From Longimicrobiales bacterium (GTDB lineage Bacteria; Gemmatimonadota; Gemmatimonadetes; Longimicrobiales; Gaopeijiaceae): a stretch of 64,000 nt of DNA. Below the pieces are notes generated by a model. That model had not been told where the DNA came from, did not search any database, and worked only from the letters and a program-made list of their open reading frames with translations. Position numbers and translations under genes: made by a program. Below, in pieces: positions 29,934-39,238 of this stretch (its first letter is position 1; each line of letters begins with the position of its first letter). The stretch is taken from the NCBI GenBank assembly GCA_951828585.1, contig OX639991.1:834576-898575 (forward strand), in the 5' to 3' direction.

Positions 29934-31349
29934 ATGCCCAGCAACGAAGTCATTCAGGGACTGGGGCTCGACGACTACAAGTTCGGATTCGTCACCGACT
30001 CGGAGCCCGTCTTCAAGACGCGGCCCGGGCTCGACGCCGAGGTGGTGCGGCAGATTTCCGCGCGGAAGGACGAGCCGGATTGGATGCTGAAGCGCCGGCT
30101 CAAGGCGCTCCGGATCTATGACGCCAAGCCCATGCCCAAGTGGGGCGGCGACCTCTCCGAACTCGAGGAAACGCTGAGCCGGACGTACTTCTACTCGAAG
30201 CCGCAGGAGCAGATGGAGCGCTCCTGGGACGACGTGCCCGAGAACATCAAGCAGACCTTCGAGCGGCTGGGGATCCCCGAGGCGGAGCGGAAGATCCTGG
30301 CGGGGGTCGGGGCGCAGTACGATTCGGAGATGGTCTACCACTCGCTGAAGGAGGAGTGGGAATCCAAGGGCGTGATCTTCGATTCGATCGAGGATGGGCT
30401 GAAGAACCACCCCGAGATGTTCCGAAAGCACTTCGGGACGGTGATTCCGGCGGCCGACAACAAGTTCGCGGCGCTCAACTCGGCGGTCTGGTCGGGTGGA
30501 TCGTTCGTCTACATCCCGCCCGGAGTTCATCTGGAGACACCGCTGCAGGCGTACTTCCGCGTCAATCAGGAGCGCCTGGGGCAGTTCGAGCGGACGCTGA
30601 TCATCGCGGGCGAGGGGTCGCGGGCGCACTACATCGAGGGGTGTACAGCGCCGGTGTACTCCACCGATTCGTTCCACTCGGGCGTGATCGAGATCATCGT
30701 CAACCGGGACGCGCGCTTCCGCTACACCACGATCCAGAACTGGTCGAACAACATGTACAACCTGGTCACCCAGCGGGCGCTGGTGCAGCAGGGCGCGCAC
30801 ATGGAATGGCTGGATGGGAACCTCGGCTCGAAGCTGACCATGAAGTACCCGTCCTGCTACCTCATGGGCGAGGGGGCGCACGGCGAGATCCTGTCGATCG
30901 CGTACGCGGGAGACGGCCAGCACCAGGACACCGGCGGCAAGGTGATCCACGTGGCGCCCCGGACGACCTCGAGCATCGTGTCGAAGTCGATCTCGAAGGG
31001 GACGGGCCGCTCCTCGTACCGAGGGCTGTGCAAGGTCTACGACGGTGCCACCCACGCCCGCTCGAACGTGGAGTGCGACGCGCTGCTGATCAACGAGACT
31101 TCGCGGACGGACACCTTCCCGTACATCGAGATCGACGAGAAGACCGCCACGGTGGGCCACGAGGCGACGGTATCGAAGGTGGGGGACGAGCAGCTCTTCT
31201 ACCTGATGAGCCGGGGCATGGACGAAACCGAGGCGATGGCGCTGATCGTGCGCGGGTTCATCGAGCCGATCGCCAAGGAATTGCCGCTCGAGTACGCGGT
31301 GGAACTGAACCGGCTGATCGAACTGGAGATGGAAGGTAGCGTCGGGTGA
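29934..31349 (+). CDS. sufB: SufB, scaffold subunit for Fe-S cluster assembly
   Basis: 471 residues, usual length. The beta-helix core has [41 protein letters not shown] and the conserved C-terminal block [38 protein letters not shown]. The Cys of [11 protein letters not shown] corresponds to the conserved cluster cysteine. Ribosome site AAGGGAGGG before ATG 29934. The stop overlaps sufD as GTGA. Confidence 0.96.
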   Translation: MPSNEVIQGLGLDDYKFGFVTDSEPVFKTRPGLDAEVVRQISARKDEPDWMLKRRLKALRIYDAKPMPKWGGDLSELEETLSRTYFYSKPQEQMERSWDDVPENIKQTFERLGIPEAERKILAGVGAQYDSEMVYHSLKEEWESKGVIFDSIEDGLKNHPEMFRKHFGTVIPAADNKFAALNSAVWSGGSFVYIPPGVHLETPLQAYFRVNQERLGQFERTLIIAGEGSRAHYIEGCTAPVYSTDSFHSGVIEIIVNRDARFRYTTIQNWSNNMYNLVTQRALVQQGAHMEWLDGNLGSKLTMKYPSCYLMGEGAHGEILSIAYAGDGQHQDTGGKVIHVAPRTTSSIVSKSISKGTGRSSYRGLCKVYDGATHARSNVECDALLINETSRTDTFPYIEIDEKTATVGHEATVSKVGDEQLFYLMSRGMDETEAMALIVRGFIEPIAKELPLEYAVELNRLIELEMEGSVG

Positions 31350-32683
31350 GCCAGGCCACCGCCGTGCGCGAGCAGGCTGGCCGGAAGATCGGGCGGAGCG
31401 CCGTGATCGAACAGGGCGCCGGGGACCCGGCCTGGCTGAGGGCGCGCCGTGCGGAGGCGTGGGACATCTACGAGGCCACACCGCTCCCCTCCACCCGTTC
31501 CGAGGAGTGGCGCTACACCGACGTAGCGAGGCTGCTGGCGCTGGACGGGCTTGTCCCCACCGCGGGCGGAGCAATGGCTGGGCGGGCGCTCCCGGATGGA
31601 TTGCGCCGAGCCATGGAGCAGGACCGGGAGAGCGCGGGCCGGATCGTCGATGTGGACGGGTCGGTAGTCTCGGTCGAACTGGACGAGGCGCTGGCCGCGC
31701 AGGGAGTTGTGCTCTCGTCGTTGCGGGAGGCCGCGCGCGCCGGGGTGCCCGAGGTCGAAGCACTGCTGGCCACCGAGGCCGTGCCAGCCTCCGACGGCAA
31801 GTTCTCCGCGCTCAACGCCGCGCTGTGGAGCGACGGAGTCTTTCTGTACGTCCCCCGCGGGGTGCGGGTCGACCGGACCATTCGGCTGAGCCGCTGGGTG
31901 TCGCAGCCCGGCACGGCCACCTTCACACGCATCCTGATCGTGGCCGAGGAGCTGAGCCAGCTCTCCTTCGTGGACGAGATCCTGTCCCCTGATTTCTCTA
32001 CCGTTACCCTGGCGAATACGGCCGTCGAGCTGTTCTCCCGGGCTGGCGCGCAGGTGCAGTACGTGTCGCTGCAGCGAATGGGCGAAGGCGGTTTCTACCT
32101 GGCCAACCAGCGCACCCTGGCGGAGCGCGATTCCACCCTGGATACGCTCAACGTAGCGCTGGGAGGATCCGTCGGCCGGGTGGACCTGAACGCGCGATTG
32201 CTGGGACCGGGAGCCAACAGCGACATGCTCGGCCTATATTTCGGCGACGCGAACCAGCACTTCGACTTCAACACCAGCCAGGACCACGTCGCCCCCAACG
32301 CCCACAGCGATCTCCTGTACAAGGGTGCGCTGGACGGCGCGGCGCGGGGGGTCTTCCGCGGCATCATCCGGGTGCACGACGGCGCCCAGGGCACGGACGC
32401 GTACCAGACGAACCGCAACCTCATCCTTTCCGACACGGCAATCGCGACATCGCTCCCGAACCTGGAGATCGAGGCCGATGACGTGCGGTGTTCGCACGGT
32501 GCCACGGTGGGCCAACTCGACGCCGAGGCCCTCTTCTACCTCATGAGCCGTGGTCTGCACAGGGAACAGGCGGAGCGCCTGGTGGTGCTGGGCTTCCTGG
32601 GCGAAGTGTTGTCGAAGCTTCCGCTGGGCGGAGTGGTGGAGAAGGTCACCCAGGCCATCAAGGCCAAGCTCCGGTATGTCTAG
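31346..32683 (+). CDS. sufD: SufD, partner of SufB in the Fe-S scaffold
   Basis: 445 residues beginning with GTG 31346. The N-terminal helical region has [24 protein letters not shown], then the SufB/D beta-helix core ([45 protein letters not shown] with the conserved His) and the end block [32 protein letters not shown]. It completes the SufBC2D complex. Eight bases at its 3' end are shared with the Rieske gene. Confidence 0.95.
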   Translation: MSQATAVREQAGRKIGRSAVIEQGAGDPAWLRARRAEAWDIYEATPLPSTRSEEWRYTDVARLLALDGLVPTAGGAMAGRALPDGLRRAMEQDRESAGRIVDVDGSVVSVELDEALAAQGVVLSSLREAARAGVPEVEALLATEAVPASDGKFSALNAALWSDGVFLYVPRGVRVDRTIRLSRWVSQPGTATFTRILIVAEELSQLSFVDEILSPDFSTVTLANTAVELFSRAGAQVQYVSLQRMGEGGFYLANQRTLAERDSTLDTLNVALGGSVGRVDLNARLLGPGANSDMLGLYFGDANQHFDFNTSQDHVAPNAHSDLLYKGALDGAARGVFRGIIRVHDGAQGTDAYQTNRNLILSDTAIATSLPNLEIEADDVRCSHGATVGQLDAEALFYLMSRGLHREQAERLVVLGFLGEVLSKLPLGGVVEKVTQAIKAKLRYV

Positions 32684-33014
32684 GGGAAGCGCCGCCCGCA
32701 CCAAACCACGCTGGGCCCGCGTCGCAGCGGTGAGCGAGGTACCGGCGGGTGCGCTGAGGGCGGTGTCGACCGACGTCGGCGCCGTTGTACTGGCCAACGT
32801 GGACGGGGACATCTACGCCCTGGAAGACCGGTGCTCGCACCAGGACTATCCCCTTTCGGCCGGGGAACTCGAGGGCGACGAGCTGGAGTGTCCCTTCCAC
32901 GGCGCCCGTTTCGACGTCTGCTCCGGACGGGCACTGCAGCTGCCGGCCATCACGCCGGTTCGGTCCTACCAGGTCGACGTGCGCGATGGCGACATCTACA
33001 TCCAGCTCGACTGA
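32676..33014 (+). CDS. Rieske [2Fe-2S] ferredoxin of the suf operon
   Basis: 112 residues, non-haem-type Rieske domain with both cluster motifs: RCSHQDYPLSAG (C-x-H) and CPFHGARFDVCSG (C-x2-H). The start at ATG 32676, overlapping the SufD stop, leaves out an upstream frame lying in sufD. Such small ferredoxins often accompany suf genes in actinobacteria-like operons and may supply electrons for assembly or serve as a target; the exact role is not established. Confidence 0.93.
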   Translation: MSRGSAARTKPRWARVAAVSEVPAGALRAVSTDVGAVVLANVDGDIYALEDRCSHQDYPLSAGELEGDELECPFHGARFDVCSGRALQLPAITPVRSYQVDVRDGDIYIQLD

Positions 33015-33033
33015 GCGGTCCGCGACCCAAGCC

Positions 33034-34290
33034 GTGGTTCCCCGCACCGAGGCCACGTCCCCTCTGGACGTCGCCGCCGTACGCCGCGACTTCCCGATCC
33101 TCGACCAGACCGTCGACGGGAAGCCCCTGGTCTACCTGGACAACGCCGCCTCGTCGCAGAAACCCCGACAAGTCATCGATGCGATCAGCGCTTACTACCT
33201 GCGGGATCACGCCAACGTACACCGCGGCGTCCACGAGCTCGCCCGCCGGGCCACCGAGGCCTACGAGTCCAGCCGGGAACGGGTCGCCCGCTGGCTGAAC
33301 GCCGGCGATCCCCACGAACTCGTCTGGACGCGGGGCACCAGCGAGGCCCTAAACCTGGTGGCCTTTTCGATCGGGCAGGCCCGCGTCGGCCACGGCGACG
33401 AAATCGTCATCTCCGAGATGGAGCACCACTCGAACCTGGTGCCCTGGCAGCTGCTGGCCGAGCGCAACGGGGCGCGGCTTCGCTACGTCGGGCTGACCGA
33501 CGACGGCCAACTGGACCTGGACCAGCTGGTCGCACTGCTGGGCGCGCGCATCCGGGTCGTCTCGCTGCCCCACGTGTCGAATGCCCTGGGCACGATCAAT
33601 CCGGTGCGCGAGATCGGGGCGCTCGTGCGAGAGGAGAGCGACGCCGTCTACGTTCTGGACGGCGCGCAGGGTGCGCCGCATCTGCCGGTCGACGTGCGGG
33701 AACTGGGCTGCGATTTCTACGCCTTTTCCGGGCACAAGATGTGCGGCCCAACCGGGATGGGCGCGCTATGGGGAAGGAAGTCCCTCTTGGAGGAGATGCC
33801 TCCCTACCAGGGCGGCGGCGAAATGATCGAGCACGTCCAACACGACCACAGCACCTGGGCCGAAGTACCGCACAAGTTCGAGGCCGGGACGCCCAACATC
33901 GCGGGGGCAGTGGGGATGGCAGCCGCGGTCGACTACCTGGAGGATGTGGGACTGGCCGCGATTCATGAGCACGAGATGGCGCTCACGCGGGCTGCGATGG
34001 AAGGGCTGGGCGGGGTCGGGGGATTGCGGATCCTGGGACCGGCCCATCCGTCCGCGCGCGCTGGAGTCGTCCCGTTTGTGATCGAGGGGACCTCCGCCCA
34101 GGACCTGGCGACGATGCTGGATGCCCAGGGCATCGCAGTGAGGGCCGGGCATCACTGCGCCCAGCTGGTCGTAGACCGCTTCGGGCTGACGGCGACGACC
34201 CGGGCATCCTTCTACCTGTACAACACCGTCCAAGAGGTGGAACGACTTGTCCGAGGGGTGGAGACGGCGCGGCGCATCCTGCTGGGATAG
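33034..34290 (+). CDS. sufS: SufS, group II cysteine desulfurase
   Basis: 418 residues counted from GTG 33034; sequence further upstream in this frame overlaps the Rieske gene and is not family-like. It frees sulfur from cysteine for cluster assembly. Visible: YLDNAASSQKPRQVIDA, EMEHHSNLVPW, the PLP lysine in FSGHKMCGPTGMGALWG and the persulfide Cys in RAGHHCAQ. No sufE or sufU sulfur-transfer partner is encoded in the operon. Last suf gene. Confidence 0.95.
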   Translation: MVPRTEATSPLDVAAVRRDFPILDQTVDGKPLVYLDNAASSQKPRQVIDAISAYYLRDHANVHRGVHELARRATEAYESSRERVARWLNAGDPHELVWTRGTSEALNLVAFSIGQARVGHGDEIVISEMEHHSNLVPWQLLAERNGARLRYVGLTDDGQLDLDQLVALLGARIRVVSLPHVSNALGTINPVREIGALVREESDAVYVLDGAQGAPHLPVDVRELGCDFYAFSGHKMCGPTGMGALWGRKSLLEEMPPYQGGGEMIEHVQHDHSTWAEVPHKFEAGTPNIAGAVGMAAAVDYLEDVGLAAIHEHEMALTRAAMEGLGGVGGLRILGPAHPSARAGVVPFVIEGTSAQDLATMLDAQGIAVRAGHHCAQLVVDRFGLTATTRASFYLYNTVQEVERLVRGVETARRILLG

Positions 34291-34370
34291 TCGTTAACTT
34301 GCGAGAAGGTCGCAGTCGTTCGGCGGCGCAAGGCTCGCCCACCCGACCGAGTCAATTGAAAGGAAGACCC

Positions 34371-34982
34371 GTGCTCAAGCTACCCTATCGTCACACCATG
34401 CCTCTCCTCGCCACCCTGCTCGGGCTGCTCGCGGCAGCCTGCGGCGGCGATTCGCGCGATCTGGACCCCTACATTTCGACGGACAACCCCCGCGAGGCCC
34501 TGACCGAACTGGACTACGGAAGCCTGGATTCCTCGGAGATCCGTCTTAGCCTCCCGTGGTCACGGAACAAGGTGTCGAAAGACCCCAGCCCCGACGCCGA
34601 GCCGGCCACGCTGAGTGCGGTGACCACCGAGACATTCGAGGGTTTTGACCGGGTGGTCTTCACCTTCGTCGACCGCATTCCCGGATACCTGCTGGCATAT
34701 GCGACCGAGGGAGGCGGTGGATGCGACGGCACCGTGCCGGCGGGCGACGCGCCCGCACATCTTGTCGTTGAGTTCGAGAAGGCGCGGTCGAATGAAAGAG
34801 GCGTGCCGCTGGTGGAAGACCGTGACCGTGCGATGGACTGGCCAACCATGGTCGGTGCGACCCAGGTTTGCGACGAAGGAGACCGGATCAGGTGGATTCT
34901 GGCTGCCACGAGTGACGTCGAGTACCGCATCCTCGAGATGCAGGGTAACCCTCGCCTGGTCGTAGACTTGCGGCATCCTTAG
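34371..34982 (+). CDS. Lipoprotein with AMIN-like domain
   Basis: 203 residues from GTG 34371, preceded by AAAGGAAG. Lipoprotein signal LLATLLGLLAAACGG, with modified Cys. The body, with TTETFEGFDRVVFTFVDRIPGYLLAY and a C-terminal DVEYRILEMQGNPRLVVDLRHP, fits the AMIN-like beta domains of cell-envelope lipoproteins in high-GC bacteria. Role not known. Two Cys (GGGCDGT and QVCDEGD) could form a disulfide. Confidence 0.75.
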   Translation: MLKLPYRHTMPLLATLLGLLAAACGGDSRDLDPYISTDNPREALTELDYGSLDSSEIRLSLPWSRNKVSKDPSPDAEPATLSAVTTETFEGFDRVVFTFVDRIPGYLLAYATEGGGGCDGTVPAGDAPAHLVVEFEKARSNERGVPLVEDRDRAMDWPTMVGATQVCDEGDRIRWILAATSDVEYRILEMQGNPRLVVDLRHP

Positions 34983-35048
34983 TCAATTGGTGCCGTGGGT
35001 CGGGTGGAACACCGGCCTTGAACAGCTGGGAACCCACGTGCAGGAGTG

Positions 35049-35077
35049 TTGCCGGGTAGCAGCGGACTGTATACAAT
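35049..35077 (+). promoter_or_regulatory. Predicted sigma70-type promoter
   Basis: TTGCCG at 35049-35054, 17-base spacer, TACAAT at 35072-35077, in the 214-base gap before the LVIVD-repeat gene. This gives a leader of about 110 bases. Confidence 0.45.
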
Positions 35078-35196
35078 TGCAGGCCAGACTGAGCCTGGCA
35101 GCCCGGCGCCTTGCCGCTCTCGGTGCTCGGGCGGGTTTATCCACGGACTGCTAGTAGCCAAGAAATTTCCGGGACACGACACTAGGGGAGGTTGGA

Positions 35197-36492
35197 GTGG
35201 CGACTCGCACGCGGAAGTCCACCAGGTCGCTCGGGTGTATTCTCACCATGTCGGCCCCGTTTACGGCGTGCGGAGACGGTGACGGCCCCGACCCCTTCGT
35301 GCCACCGCCCGACACCACGACAACAGAGATACCCAGCGGCTTCCAGGCGTGCAGCGACGGCAGGGCCGGCGATTTCTCCTGCGACGGCGTCAACCTGATA
35401 TCCCGGTTCACGCGGGCCGAAATCGGCAACACGGAAGGACACGCCAACGACCTCTGGGGCTGGACCGATCCCCAAACCGGAACCGAATGGGCGTTGGTCG
35501 GTCACTCGCAGGGGACGGCCTTCATCAGTCTCGAGGACCCGGAGCGGCCGGTCTACGCGGGAATCCTGCCCTTGACGGAAGGTTCCTTTGCCAGTACCTG
35601 GCGCGACATCAAGGTCTACAAGGACCACGCCTTCGTCGTAGCCGACGGTGCCGGGCAGCACGGCATGCAGGTGTTCGACCTCACGCAGCTGCGCAATGTA
35701 TCGGACCCCCCGCAGACTTTCTCCGCCACCACCAACTACGACAGGATCCACAGCGCTCACAATATCGTCATCAACACGGAGACCGGCTTCGCCTACTCCG
35801 TCGGTGGGGGCGGGGGAGATGAAACCTGTGGTGGCGGTCTCCACATGATCGATATCCGGACGCCCTCCGGCCCGCAGTTCGCAGGCTGCTTCGCCGACGA
35901 GTCCACCGGCAGAAGGAGTACCGGCTACACTCACGACGCGATTTGCGTCACGTACCGGGGCCCCGATACCGAGCACCAGGGCAAGGAGATCTGCTTCGGC
36001 TCCAACGAAACGGCGCTGAGCATCGCCGATGTGTCGGACAAGGCGAGCCCGGCGGCGCTGGCTTCGGTCTCCTATCCCGACGTGGGCTACACCCATCAGG
36101 GATGGCTCGATCAGGCGCATGAGTATCTCTACATGAACGACGAATTCGATGAGTACAGCCGGGGCAAGACCCGGACCCTCGTCTGGGACGTCAAGGACCT
36201 GGACGACCCGATCGTCGTCACGGAATTCGTCCACAATACGGCGACATCCGATCACAACCTCTACGTTGTGGGCGACTTGATGTACCAGTCCAACTATGCC
36301 GCGGGACTTCGGATCCTGAATATCGCCGATCGGGAGAATCCGGAGGAAGTCGCATTCTTCGACACGGAGCCCGGTGCGGCTGACGAGCCCGGGTTCTGGG
36401 GCTCCTGGAGCAACTATCCGTTCTTTGCGAGTGGCGTGATTCCGGTATCGTCGATGGGCGGTGGAGTTCTGTTCGTCAAGCGGGCGAACTAG
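35197..36492 (+). CDS. Choice-of-anchor B / LVIVD-repeat secreted protein
   Basis: 431 residues from GTG 35197, which follows GGGGAGG. Signal-like start with Cys (SAPFTACGDG), probably a lipoprotein. Repeated beta-propeller blades with strands such as EWALVGHSQGTAFISLEDPERP, HAFVVADGAGQHGMQVFDLTQL, ALSIADVSDKASP and LRILNIADRENPEEVAFFD, the LVIVD/choice-of-anchor B type. Conserved His in IHSAHNIVINTETGFAYSVGG and SDHNLYVVGDLMYQSNYAAG. Surface or periplasmic; ligand unknown. Confidence 0.85.
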   Translation: MATRTRKSTRSLGCILTMSAPFTACGDGDGPDPFVPPPDTTTTEIPSGFQACSDGRAGDFSCDGVNLISRFTRAEIGNTEGHANDLWGWTDPQTGTEWALVGHSQGTAFISLEDPERPVYAGILPLTEGSFASTWRDIKVYKDHAFVVADGAGQHGMQVFDLTQLRNVSDPPQTFSATTNYDRIHSAHNIVINTETGFAYSVGGGGGDETCGGGLHMIDIRTPSGPQFAGCFADESTGRRSTGYTHDAICVTYRGPDTEHQGKEICFGSNETALSIADVSDKASPAALASVSYPDVGYTHQGWLDQAHEYLYMNDEFDEYSRGKTRTLVWDVKDLDDPIVVTEFVHNTATSDHNLYVVGDLMYQSNYAAGLRILNIADRENPEEVAFFDTEPGAADEPGFWGSWSNYPFFASGVIPVSSMGGGVLFVKRAN

Positions 36493-36725
36493 AGACGGGG
36501 AACGCGGGGGTCGAGCCGCACGCGGCAATGTGCATACAAGCACCAAGGGGGATGACCTCGCAGTCCATGGACAAGTCCCCGCGATCGCGGAGGACGGGGA
36601 GTTGGGGCCGGTTTCTCCATGCAGGGTAGGGTTAGCACCTTGGTCGCACCGAGCCTATCTTGCCGGTGATCCGGCCCGCAGGACTTCCGTCCCGGGCTCC
36701 CTACGGCTTCCAACTCGGCGACGCC

Positions 36726-38354
36726 ATGACACCCAGGCTGATTCCAACCCGATGGTGCTTCTCCCAGGGAACCTGGCACGCCGTACCCCTCATTGCCGTC
36801 CTGGCGTGCGCAGAAGACAACCCACCCGCTGATCTGTTGCTGGCCGGAGGTTCGGCGCTGGATGGTGCCGGCGGCGAGGCCACGGCTGCCGATGTCGCCG
36901 TGACGGGCGACCGCATCGTCTTTGTGGGCGACGCGGCGGCGGTCGGCGTCACCGCGGTGGATACCTTCGATGTGACCGGGCTCGTTGTGACGCCGGGGTT
37001 CATCGACATGCACTCTCATGCCGAGCTCGGGACGGATCACGGGCGCGACGCACGCGCGTTCCTCCATCAGGGCATTACGAGCGTGGCGCTGGGGGTGGAC
37101 GGGGGCGGCAGCGCCGAGGTCGCGGCGCGGTTGAGCGGTTGGGAAGAGGACGGAATCGGTGTGAACGCGTTCGTTTTCGTCGGGCATAACTGGGTGCGGC
37201 GGCGAGTCATGGCCATGGAAGGCCGAGCCCCCGCCCACGAGGAGCTTGACGCTATGAGCGGCCTCGTGCGGCAGGGCATGGAACAGGGTGCGTACGGCCT
37301 GTCGTCCGGGCTGTTCTACCTGCCGGGGAACTACGCCGAGACGGAGGAGGTGATCGAACTCAACCGGGTCGCGGCCGAGTATCCGGGGGCAATCTACGAC
37401 ACCCACGACCGGGACCTCGGCGCGACCTATCCGCCGTTTGGCTACCTGAAGTCGATCGCCGAGGGCATCCGAATCGGGGAGGAAGCCGGAACGAAGGTCA
37501 TTTTCAGCCATTTCAACGCCCAGGGCGCGCACAACTACGGCAGGGCTCACGAGGGGGCCGCCCTGATCGAGGCCGCGCGTGCGCGTGGGGTCGAGGTCGC
37601 GGGCGCGCACCACTCCTACACCGCGACCCAGTCGAACCTGCGCTCCTACACGGTCCCGGGTTGGGCAGTTGAAGGTGGCGACACCGCGATGGTGCGGCGT
37701 TTCGACCACCCTGACACGGTGGAGATCGTCGACCGCCAGACGCGCGAGATGCTCGTGATTCGAGGAGGCGCCGACAATCTCCTCTTCGCCGACCAGCGTC
37801 CCGAATTGAACGGCAGGACACTTCAGGACGTGGCGGACGAGTGGGCCATGGAGGCCCCGGCCGCCGCGCGCCGCATCCTTCGCGACGGCAACGCGGCCGT
37901 GATGAACCTGGGCCTCTACGACGGCGAGAACCTGCGCTACCTGGCCGGCCGCGACTGGATGATGACCTGCACCGACGGCCGCGATCCGGGGCCCACCCGC
38001 CCCGTCACCCATCCCCGCGCCTTTGGGTCCTTCACGAAGAAGATCCGCGACCTGGTGCTGGACGAAGGGCTCCTCACTCTGCAGTACACGGTACGCTCCA
38101 TGACCGGTCTCGCGGCCGACTTCCTGGGGTGGTCGGAGCGGGGATATCTTCGCGAAGGACACCTGGCCGACATCACTGTCCTGGACCTGGAGACGCTCGA
38201 CGACATGGCCACCTACGAGAACCCCCGCCAGTACTCGCGCGGCACGGTCCACGTGCTCGTCAACGGGGTGTTCGCCATCCGCGACGGCGAGGCCACGATG
38301 GCGCTCGCGGGGCGTTCGCTCGTGCGGGGAGGCGACGCTTTCGATGGAGGGTAG
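36726..38354 (+). CDS. D-aminoacylase-like amidohydrolase lipoprotein
   Basis: 542 residues from ATG 36726. A lipobox-like LIAVLACAED suggests membrane anchoring. Amidohydrolase signature PGFIDMHSHAEL (metal HxH), IYDTHDRD, KVIFSHFNAQG (His), GVEVAGAHHSYTA, and the N-acyl-D-amino-acid deacylase end block TDGRDPGPTRPVTHPRAFGSFTKKI, then LREGHLADITVLDLETL. Members cleave N-acyl groups or peptides of D-amino acids; exact substrate unknown. Its last 11 bases overlap the enoyl-CoA hydratase start. Confidence 0.86.
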   Translation: MTPRLIPTRWCFSQGTWHAVPLIAVLACAEDNPPADLLLAGGSALDGAGGEATAADVAVTGDRIVFVGDAAAVGVTAVDTFDVTGLVVTPGFIDMHSHAELGTDHGRDARAFLHQGITSVALGVDGGGSAEVAARLSGWEEDGIGVNAFVFVGHNWVRRRVMAMEGRAPAHEELDAMSGLVRQGMEQGAYGLSSGLFYLPGNYAETEEVIELNRVAAEYPGAIYDTHDRDLGATYPPFGYLKSIAEGIRIGEEAGTKVIFSHFNAQGAHNYGRAHEGAALIEAARARGVEVAGAHHSYTATQSNLRSYTVPGWAVEGGDTAMVRRFDHPDTVEIVDRQTREMLVIRGGADNLLFADQRPELNGRTLQDVADEWAMEAPAAARRILRDGNAAVMNLGLYDGENLRYLAGRDWMMTCTDGRDPGPTRPVTHPRAFGSFTKKIRDLVLDEGLLTLQYTVRSMTGLAADFLGWSERGYLREGHLADITVLDLETLDDMATYENPRQYSRGTVHVLVNGVFAIRDGEATMALAGRSLVRGGDAFDGG

Positions 38355-39222
38355 CGATGGCGGCACCCGGCCGGGGAGTGGCGCCGACATCCCGGCAGAG
38401 CGCGGTAGCACCATCCCACCCCGCGGCGAGCACGGCGACACGTCCGACCCGTTGCTCGTCTTTCGCGACGGTCCGATCCTCACCCTGACCCTGAACCGGC
38501 CCCACCGGCTGAACGCGGTCAACCTTCCCCTCTACGAGCGACTGGTCGCCGAACTCGAGGCTGCCGAGGCCGACCGCGACATTCGCTGCGTGATCCAGAC
38601 CGGAAATGGTCGCGCCTTCTGCGTCGGCGCCGACCTCAAGGCGCACCGCGACCATCCCCAGTCACCGGAAGAACGCCGCCGCTACACCCGCCTGGGCCAG
38701 CGCGCCAACCACCTCATCCAGTCAATCGGGACCCCGGTCGTGGCCGCTGTGAACGGCCACGCCATCGGTGCCGGACTGGAGCTCGCCCTCTCGGCCGACT
38801 TCGCGATCGTCGCGGAGGACGCCAGGTTGCGACTGCCCGAGATCGCGCTGGGGACGTTCGTAGGGGGCGGTGCGGTGTACACCCTGGCCGAACGGGTCGG
38901 CGTCCTCAAGGCTCGCGAGATCATCCTTCTGGGTGACTTCTTTTCGGGCTCGGAAGCGGCGGCGATGGGGGTCCTCAACCGGGCCGTTCCCGCGGCGAAA
39001 GTCCTCAACGCGGCCACGCGCCTGGCGCACCGACTGGCCCGGCGTGCGCCGATCCCCCTGGCCGCGGCGAAGAAGCTGATCGGGCCCGCCGCTGCCCTGT
39101 CCCGGGAAGAGGCGCTGGAGTGCGAACGCGCCGAGCTCGAAGAGATCTTCGGCACGGCGGACTGGCATGAGGGGCTGGCCGCGTTCCACGAAAAGCGACA
39201 GCCCAAGTACCGGGGCAAATGA
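38344..39222 (+). CDS. Enoyl-CoA hydratase/isomerase family protein
   Basis: 292 residues of the crotonase fold. Oxyanion-hole sequences RAFCVGADLKAH and NGHAIGAGLELALSADFAIVAEDARLRLPEIALG are clear; the Glu of LPEIALG is at one catalytic position, while the other Glu of classical hydratases is not evident. About 35 N-terminal residues (GGTRPGSGADIP..) are low-complexity, so the true start may be later. Neighbours (acyl-CoA synthetase, thiolase) suggest fatty- or organic-acid breakdown. Confidence 0.88.
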   Translation: MEGSDGGTRPGSGADIPAERGSTIPPRGEHGDTSDPLLVFRDGPILTLTLNRPHRLNAVNLPLYERLVAELEAAEADRDIRCVIQTGNGRAFCVGADLKAHRDHPQSPEERRRYTRLGQRANHLIQSIGTPVVAAVNGHAIGAGLELALSADFAIVAEDARLRLPEIALGTFVGGGAVYTLAERVGVLKAREIILLGDFFSGSEAAAMGVLNRAVPAAKVLNAATRLAHRLARRAPIPLAAAKKLIGPAAALSREEALECERAELEEIFGTADWHEGLAAFHEKRQPKYRGK

Positions 39223-39238
39223 AGGTTCTGGGGACAAA

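Noticed and set aside
29901..31763. 620-codon minus-strand frame
   Set aside because: Shadow of sufB; Arg/Pro/Leu-rich with no recognisable domain.
32785..33033. Longer N-terminus for SufS
   Set aside because: It overlaps the Rieske gene in another frame and has no SufS similarity; GTG 33034 gives the usual length.
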